Source: a bacterium HR35 (GTDB lineage: Bacteria; Patescibacteriota; Minisyncoccia; UBA6257; HR35). From it: a stretch of 51,263 nucleotides of DNA. Under the pieces are notes generated by a model that saw nothing but the letters and a program-made list of their open reading frames with translations, searched no databases and was not told the DNA's origin. The stretch lies in assembly GCA_002898235.1 (NCBI GenBank), contig BEIL01000002.1:1-51263 (forward strand), given 5' to 3'. Each line of letters starts with the position of its first letter. Within the stretch, counting starts at the first letter, position 1. The translations under genes were made by a program, and so were the position numbers. This document shows, piece after piece, positions 46,707 through 51,263 of this stretch.

Positions 46707-47687
46707 TTAAAGCTTACCGCAGTTTACTTTCCAAACATAAGGATTTCCTGGCGAAGAATATTGATTAATTGCTTGAAGAACAGAAAAAGGAATGCTCACA
46801 TAATTTCCATTAGCAGGATCTTTAAGATAAATACAATCTTGATAGATTTGATTACTTCCACCTCGTTGAGGAATAGAACACTGATTTAAGTATCCGACAG
46901 CTAAAAGATAATGACCAGCAGGATAGGTATTATCTCTAATATTGATAATAAATTTTTCTCCAGTTTTGATTCCGTTTAAAAAATCATCCCAAGAAGAAAT
47001 TCTGTCAGCTTTAGTATCAATAAAAGCTTTATTAGTTCCTCGATACCCGCCCAATCCTTGACTTACAGCTTCATTAGCTGTTTTTACAATATAATTTTTA
47101 ATTTCTGTTTTTTCTTCTTGACTAATTCCATCGTTGCAGAAATTAGAGCAATTAGCTTTTAACATAGCTAAGGAAACAATTCCGCAACCAGATGGCCCAA
47201 TATATCCATCACCATACCGAATATTAGCATAATCAGGATCGGTTTGTTTAACTAAAGGCACTCCATAATAGCAATCATAGCTAGAAACTTGATTTCTTCC
47301 AACGCCTGGCGGAGACAGATAATTTACATAACCCGGAGGAGAAGAAACGGTTCGATAACCCATTAAACCACCAAAAGTTTCAAAAACCGGACTTTTAGCT
47401 TCTTGAATAGTTGGAATCCAAAGCTTAACTTGAAAAATACCAGGATTAATAATATTTAAAATTTGAGGCAAAATTAAGGTTATAGCAATTGCTCCAATAG
47501 AGTTAATAATCCTATTTTTTCCTTCCTCTTTACTAAAAATACTTGCAGCTGAAAAAAGATAAAGTACAGCTCCATAAACCATATTCAAAAAAGCTAAAAC
47601 AAAAAGCAAAACTAAACCTAAATTATAAACAGCCTGAAAACAACTCTGAAGGTCATAACAACTTAAAATTGATTGAATGTTGGGCAT
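46707..47687 (-). CDS. Same T4SS pilin-like N-terminal module fused to a C39-like cysteine peptidase domain
   Basis: N-terminal 102 aa identical to ORF 5018..5869. C-terminus 'GPSGCGIVSLAMLK', 'GHYLLAVGYLN', 'YLKDPANGNYVSIPFS' fits C39-family Cys/His/Asp motif spacing. Confidence 0.78.
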   Translation of the reverse strand: MPNIQSILSCYDLQSCFQAVYNLGLVLLFVLAFLNMVYGAVLYLFSAASIFSKEEGKNRIINSIGAIAITLILPQILNIINPGIFQVKLWIPTIQEAKSPVFETFGGLMGYRTVSSPPGYVNYLSPPGVGRNQVSSYDCYYGVPLVKQTDPDYANIRYGDGYIGPSGCGIVSLAMLKANCSNFCNDGISQEEKTEIKNYIVKTANEAVSQGLGGYRGTNKAFIDTKADRISSWDDFLNGIKTGEKFIINIRDNTYPAGHYLLAVGYLNQCSIPQRGGSNQIYQDCIYLKDPANGNYVSIPFSVLQAINQYSSPGNPYVWKVNCGKL

Positions 47688-47695
47688 TTTATTTA
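47382..47695 (-). repeat. Copy 2 of the 314-bp perfect inverted repeat (partner 5010..5323)
   Basis: Reverse complement identical base by base to 5010..5323. Confidence 0.97.
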
Positions 47696-47725
47696 GATTT
47701 TAAACTGATTTATAATTTTTTTTAA

Positions 47726-47798
47726 GCCCCTGTAGCTCAACTGGAAGAGCGCGTGGCTTCGGACCACGAGGTTGGGGGTTCGAGTCCCTCCAGGGGCA
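47726..47798 (+). tRNA. tRNA-Arg(TCG)
   Basis: GCCCCTG/CAGGGGC acceptor, anticodon loop CTTCGGA, T-loop TTCGAGT. Confidence 0.93.
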
Positions 47799-47801
47799 AA
47801 G

Positions 47802-48809
47802 TTAAAGTTTTCTTCTTTTAATTTTTTCGTAAAGATAGAGAAAATAATATTTTGGTTTAAAAACAAAATCTAAAGTTGGTAAAAAATCTATTCTTTTTCC
47901 TCCAAAACCAATTTTAAAAAGACTTAAACCATACCAAGGATGACTGGGCTCTAATTTTTTTGCCAATCCCCAAAAATTATAATAACGACAATTTCTTTTT
48001 TTCGCCTCTTGCATTATTTCCCATTGGATTTTGTAGTTTAAGGGTTCTTTAATTGGTAAAGAGGCTGAATGATGATAAAAAGCTATTTGATGAGAAAAGA
48101 TAATTAAAGCTGCTGAATAATATTTATTTTCCACTTTACCTAAAAAAAGCAAAGCTTTATTTTTTTGAGAAAAAATTTTAAATTCTTCAAAAATAAAGCT
48201 TTTAGGATAAGGAATGAAATTTTTTCTTTGAGCAAGATCTTGATATAATTTCCAAAAAATTTCAATTTTAGTTAAATCAGTTGTTTTTTCAATTTCCAAA
48301 AATGGTTTTTTAAGAGAATCTAAAACCATTTTTCGATGACTATCCTTCATTTCTTTAAGCATTTCTTCATCGCTCTTTAATTCTTTAAGAAAAAAATTTT
48401 CGCTAACAGCATAAGTAGGTGCTAATTTAAATTTCAATTTTTTAAAAATTTTTAAATAATTTTCTTCATTAGCCAAACAGGAATTAATTCTTAAAAAATC
48501 ATATTTCTTGGAATACCCATTTTCTTTTAAAAATTTAATTAAAGCTTGAATTCCAACTTCCAAAAATTCTTCCTTAATTACTGGTCCGTGATGAATAACT
48601 AAACCGCTAGCTAATTTTCTTTTATAGCCAATAAGTTGACTTAAACCAACCAATTGATTTTTATAAAAGAAACCTAATCTTAAAACTGAACGACCTAAAT
48701 TTTTTTCCATTTCACCATACTCCCAATCTTGAAGAAAACTTAAATAATTATTCTCATCTAAAAATTCCTGCCAACCTTTTTCTTCTTCAAAAATTTTTAT
48801 TTCAACCAT
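47802..48809 (-). CDS. FemAB/FemX-like peptidoglycan-bridge aminoacyltransferase (GNAT-like fold)
   Basis: 'FLQDWEYGEMEKNLGRSVLRLGFFYKNQLVGLSQLI', 'KDSHRKMVLDSLKK', 'LINYKIQWEIMQEAKKRNCRYYNFWG'-type C-terminus. Confidence 0.82.
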   Translation of the reverse strand: MVEIKIFEEEKGWQEFLDENNYLSFLQDWEYGEMEKNLGRSVLRLGFFYKNQLVGLSQLIGYKRKLASGLVIHHGPVIKEEFLEVGIQALIKFLKENGYSKKYDFLRINSCLANEENYLKIFKKLKFKLAPTYAVSENFFLKELKSDEEMLKEMKDSHRKMVLDSLKKPFLEIEKTTDLTKIEIFWKLYQDLAQRKNFIPYPKSFIFEEFKIFSQKNKALLFLGKVENKYYSAALIIFSHQIAFYHHSASLPIKEPLNYKIQWEIMQEAKKRNCRYYNFWGLAKKLEPSHPWYGLSLFKIGFGGKRIDFLPTLDFVFKPKYYFLYLYEKIKRRKL

Positions 48810-50011
48810 TTTTTAAGTTTTTCCAAAACAAGATAAGCTTCTTCTTCAGAAATTAGAGTTGGTAGATTAAAAACAGTTTGACTTATTTTTTCGGCTTGAG
48901 GACAACTTTTTTCTTGATAATCAAAAATTTTTAAATTATTACTACAAGGAGCCAAAACACATCTATACCAATCGCCTAAATAAATATTATCTTTTTTAAA
49001 ATCTTCTAAAATTTCTTTTCTCAATTGGGAAAAAACCGGAAACCTTAAAAAATTTGGTTCTCCTTGAAAGCTGAAATTTAAAAGATTGCTATTAATATAA
49101 ATTTGAGCTATTTTTTTTCTTTGATTATTGAATTTTTCTAATTTTTTAAGTTGATTTAAAAGCAAGGGAAAAAGTTTGTCAGGAAATTTTCTTAAATAAT
49201 TCTTAGGTTTAATTCCTTGTTTTTCTTCTGAAGTTACCATTTCTGGAGTTATTTCTAAAAATCTTAAAAATCTAATAGCCCCTTTAGTTACTTTTAAGTG
49301 ATAATATTTTTTGAGTTTTAATAAAATTTTTGTTCCTAAAAGAAGCCCTTTAACTTCCCAATCAGACCATTCATTTAAACTTTTATAATTTTCTAAACAA
49401 TCTTTTTTTAAAAAGTCATTTCTAATAATTAAAGCTCCACCAATAATACTCGAAATTACTTTATTTCGATTAAAACTTAAAAGAGTTGCATCGCCAAAAT
49501 TACCTAAATAATTACCTTCATATCTTGCTCCTAAAGCATGAGTTAAATTTTCAATCACAAAAATATTTTTTTCTTTAGCCAACCTCAAGATTTCTTCTAA
49601 TTTTGCTGGAATACCGAAAGTATTTTGAATAATTAAAGCTAAAGAATTATAACCAACCTTACTTTTTAAATCTTCTAAATCAAAATTGAAATCATCGCCA
49701 ATATCAACAAAAACAGGTCGCAGATTAGCAAATTTTATTGCATTAGGAACAACTAAACAAGAAAACGCTTGAGTCAAAACTTCTTGACGGTTATCAATCC
49801 TTTTTAAAATTGAAAGAAAAAAAGTAAGTGCTTCTCGGGCTGAGCCGAAAAATAAAATTTCTCCCTGAGGAAAATATTTTCTTAATTCTAATTCAACCTC
49901 CCTTTGAGCTCTTAAGTCTTCATAACCCTTCAAAATTTTTTCAATTAATTCTTCATCATCTCGTTCAAAATTAGGTAATAAATCGATATTAATCAGTTTT
50001 TTCATTGCCAA
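48797..50011 (-). CDS. DegT/DnrJ/EryC1/StrS-like PLP-dependent aminotransferase
   Basis: 'FFGSAREALTFFLSILKR', 'NLRPVFVDIGDDFNFDLEDL', 'VIENLTHALGARYEGNYLGNFGDATLLSFNRNKVISSIIGGALI'. Confidence 0.82.
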   Translation of the reverse strand: MAMKKLINIDLLPNFERDDEELIEKILKGYEDLRAQREVELELRKYFPQGEILFFGSAREALTFFLSILKRIDNRQEVLTQAFSCLVVPNAIKFANLRPVFVDIGDDFNFDLEDLKSKVGYNSLALIIQNTFGIPAKLEEILRLAKEKNIFVIENLTHALGARYEGNYLGNFGDATLLSFNRNKVISSIIGGALIIRNDFLKKDCLENYKSLNEWSDWEVKGLLLGTKILLKLKKYYHLKVTKGAIRFLRFLEITPEMVTSEEKQGIKPKNYLRKFPDKLFPLLLNQLKKLEKFNNQRKKIAQIYINSNLLNFSFQGEPNFLRFPVFSQLRKEILEDFKKDNIYLGDWYRCVLAPCSNNLKIFDYQEKSCPQAEKISQTVFNLPTLISEEEAYLVLEKLKKWLK

Positions 50012-51263
50012 GTTTAAGTTTTAAACCTCTAGGAAAACGATTAAAAATAAAAATACCCGTCTTTTCCTTAAATTTTTCTAAGAAATTATCTAAATCTTCT
50101 TGTTTTCTGGGAAAGAAAACTTTTTGAGGAATTAATTTTTTGAAAAAATGATATTCTTCTGGTTGGGTTAAGACTAAAACATCTAAATTCTGAAAAAGTT
50201 GAGCTAACTCTCGATAAATTTTTTTAGTTTCCCTTCCTAATTCTAAAAGTCCATTAAAAATAACTATTTTTTTGTCTAAATTCAATTCCTGAAAATATTT
50301 TAAACCTTCAATAACTCCCTTCAGATTAGCATTATAAGAATCATCGAAGATAACAAAATTTTTAATAAACTTAACCTGAAGAAAAGTTGAGGGTAGAGAG
50401 ATGTTTTTAATTTTTTCGCTTATTTCTTCTAAATTTAAAATCTTTTCTTCTAAAACAAAAGTTAAAGCTCCAACTAAATTTTCAATTTGAGGTGGATAAA
50501 AAAGATTGGTCTCTAAAAGATGACTATCCTCTCCAATTTTTAACTTAAAGATAGTTTTTTCTAGCTCTGAACTCAAAATTTCATAAGAATAATCGCCTTG
50601 TTTACCATAAGTAATTATTTTCAGTTCTTTATTTTTAAAATTTTTTTCAATTTCTTCTTTCAATTTAGCAAAATATTCATGATTAGAATTGATAAATACT
50701 TTCCCTTTTTTCATCCATTGTAAAGCTTCAAGTCCTTCGGCCCAAATAACATTCTCCATCCTTTCGCCAAATAGAAAATAATGTTGCTTAGTAATTCCAG
50801 TTATAAAAACATAATCAGGAATAATTGCTTTAGTAAGCCAAGCAATATTACCTAAAAAATAAGAACCTAACTCTAAAACTAAATAATCATAATTTTCTAA
50901 TTTTTGTCGAAGTAAAAATTTTAAGATCGAATACTCATGATTTATTCGCGGAGGTAAAGATAAAATTTTTTTATTCTGGAGAAGATAAACCAATATTTCT
51001 TTAAGTGAAGATTTTCCGTAGCTGCCAACGATCACTATTTTTTTAATTTCTAATTTTTTTAATTTTCTTTCAACTCTTCTTCGTAGCAGCCAGAGATAAG
51101 GACTGACCAAAATTTCAAAAAGCATCAAGGCTAAAACAAAAAAAGCTATCTGAAAATAAGAAATAAAAATTAAAGCAACAATTAAAGGATCATTTTTAGA
51201 AAGATAAATAAAAGAAAAATTTAAAAAGAGAAAAAGAAAAAGTAAAATTAAGGCTTTAGGAGT
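49989..51263 (-). CDS. Atypical MurF-like Mur ligase with N-terminal TM region; 5' end outside window
   Basis: 'KIVIVGSYGKSSLKEILVYLLQ', 'INHEYSILKFLLRQ', 'FVIFDDSYNANLKGVIEGLKYFQEL'. The frame stays open upstream of the track start to 51263 (TPKALILLFLFLFLNFSFIYLSKNDPLIVALIFISYFQIAFFVLALMLFE...). Confidence 0.82.
   Translation of the reverse strand, partial: TPKALILLFLFLFLNFSFIYLSKNDPLIVALIFISYFQIAFFVLALMLFEILVSPYLWLLRRRVERKLKKLEIKKIVIVGSYGKSSLKEILVYLLQNKKILSLPPRINHEYSILKFLLRQKLENYDYLVLELGSYFLGNIAWLTKAIIPDYVFITGITKQHYFLFGERMENVIWAEGLEALQWMKKGKVFINSNHEYFAKLKEEIEKNFKNKELKIITYGKQGDYSYEILSSELEKTIFKLKIGEDSHLLETNLFYPPQIENLVGALTFVLEEKILNLEEISEKIKNISLPSTFLQVKFIKNFVIFDDSYNANLKGVIEGLKYFQELNLDKKIVIFNGLLELGRETKKIYRELAQLFQNLDVLVLTQPEEYHFFKKLIPQKVFFPRKQEDLDNFLEKFKEKTGIFIFNRFPRGLKLKLGNEKTD

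Overview
The window is an AT-rich, gene-dense bacterial chromosome segment. Its style suggests Patescibacteria/CPR: T4SS-like VirB4/PrgI genes, a small YidC, an intron in the 23S gene, 23S-5S without 16S, and minimal housekeeping genes. In order it holds: (i) a T4SS-like operon (about 1-7040) with a PrgI-like protein, a VirB4/TraC-type ATPase, and a pilin-like two-helix protein fused to an M15-like peptidase domain; (ii) yidC-rnpA-rpmH / dnaA-dnaN; (iii) class A PBP, PilB/GspE ATPase, tmRNA-smpB, FtsK, a T4SS-pilin-like ORF, a split ComEC, RNase P RNA, yebC, tsaE, polA, a histidine kinase, gltX, glmS, yvcK-like, rpmG, amidase, HD, glycosyltransferase, HPF-like, topA and dprA; (iv) an isolated 23S-5S rRNA operon whose 23S carries a group I intron with a LAGLIDADG ORF; (v) trpS, rplJ-rplL, and a cell-wall cluster (FemAB-like, DegT-like, Mur-ligase-like). 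There are four tRNAs (Arg-CCT, Trp-CCA, Leu-GAG, Arg-TCG). The most striking signal is a 314-bp base-perfect inverted repeat (5010-5323 versus 47382-47695). It encodes the same pilin-like N-terminal module in two genes on opposite strands, each fused to a different cell-wall-hydrolase-like C-terminus (M15-like versus C39-like). Recombination between the copies would invert about 42 kb and swap the C-terminal domain attached to the T4SS operon. Other notable signals are an in-frame 11-bp-periodic inverted array inside topA, a group I intron at the H69 site of 23S with a non-consensus H69 loop, and a competing-hairpin leader at about 38.9 kb.
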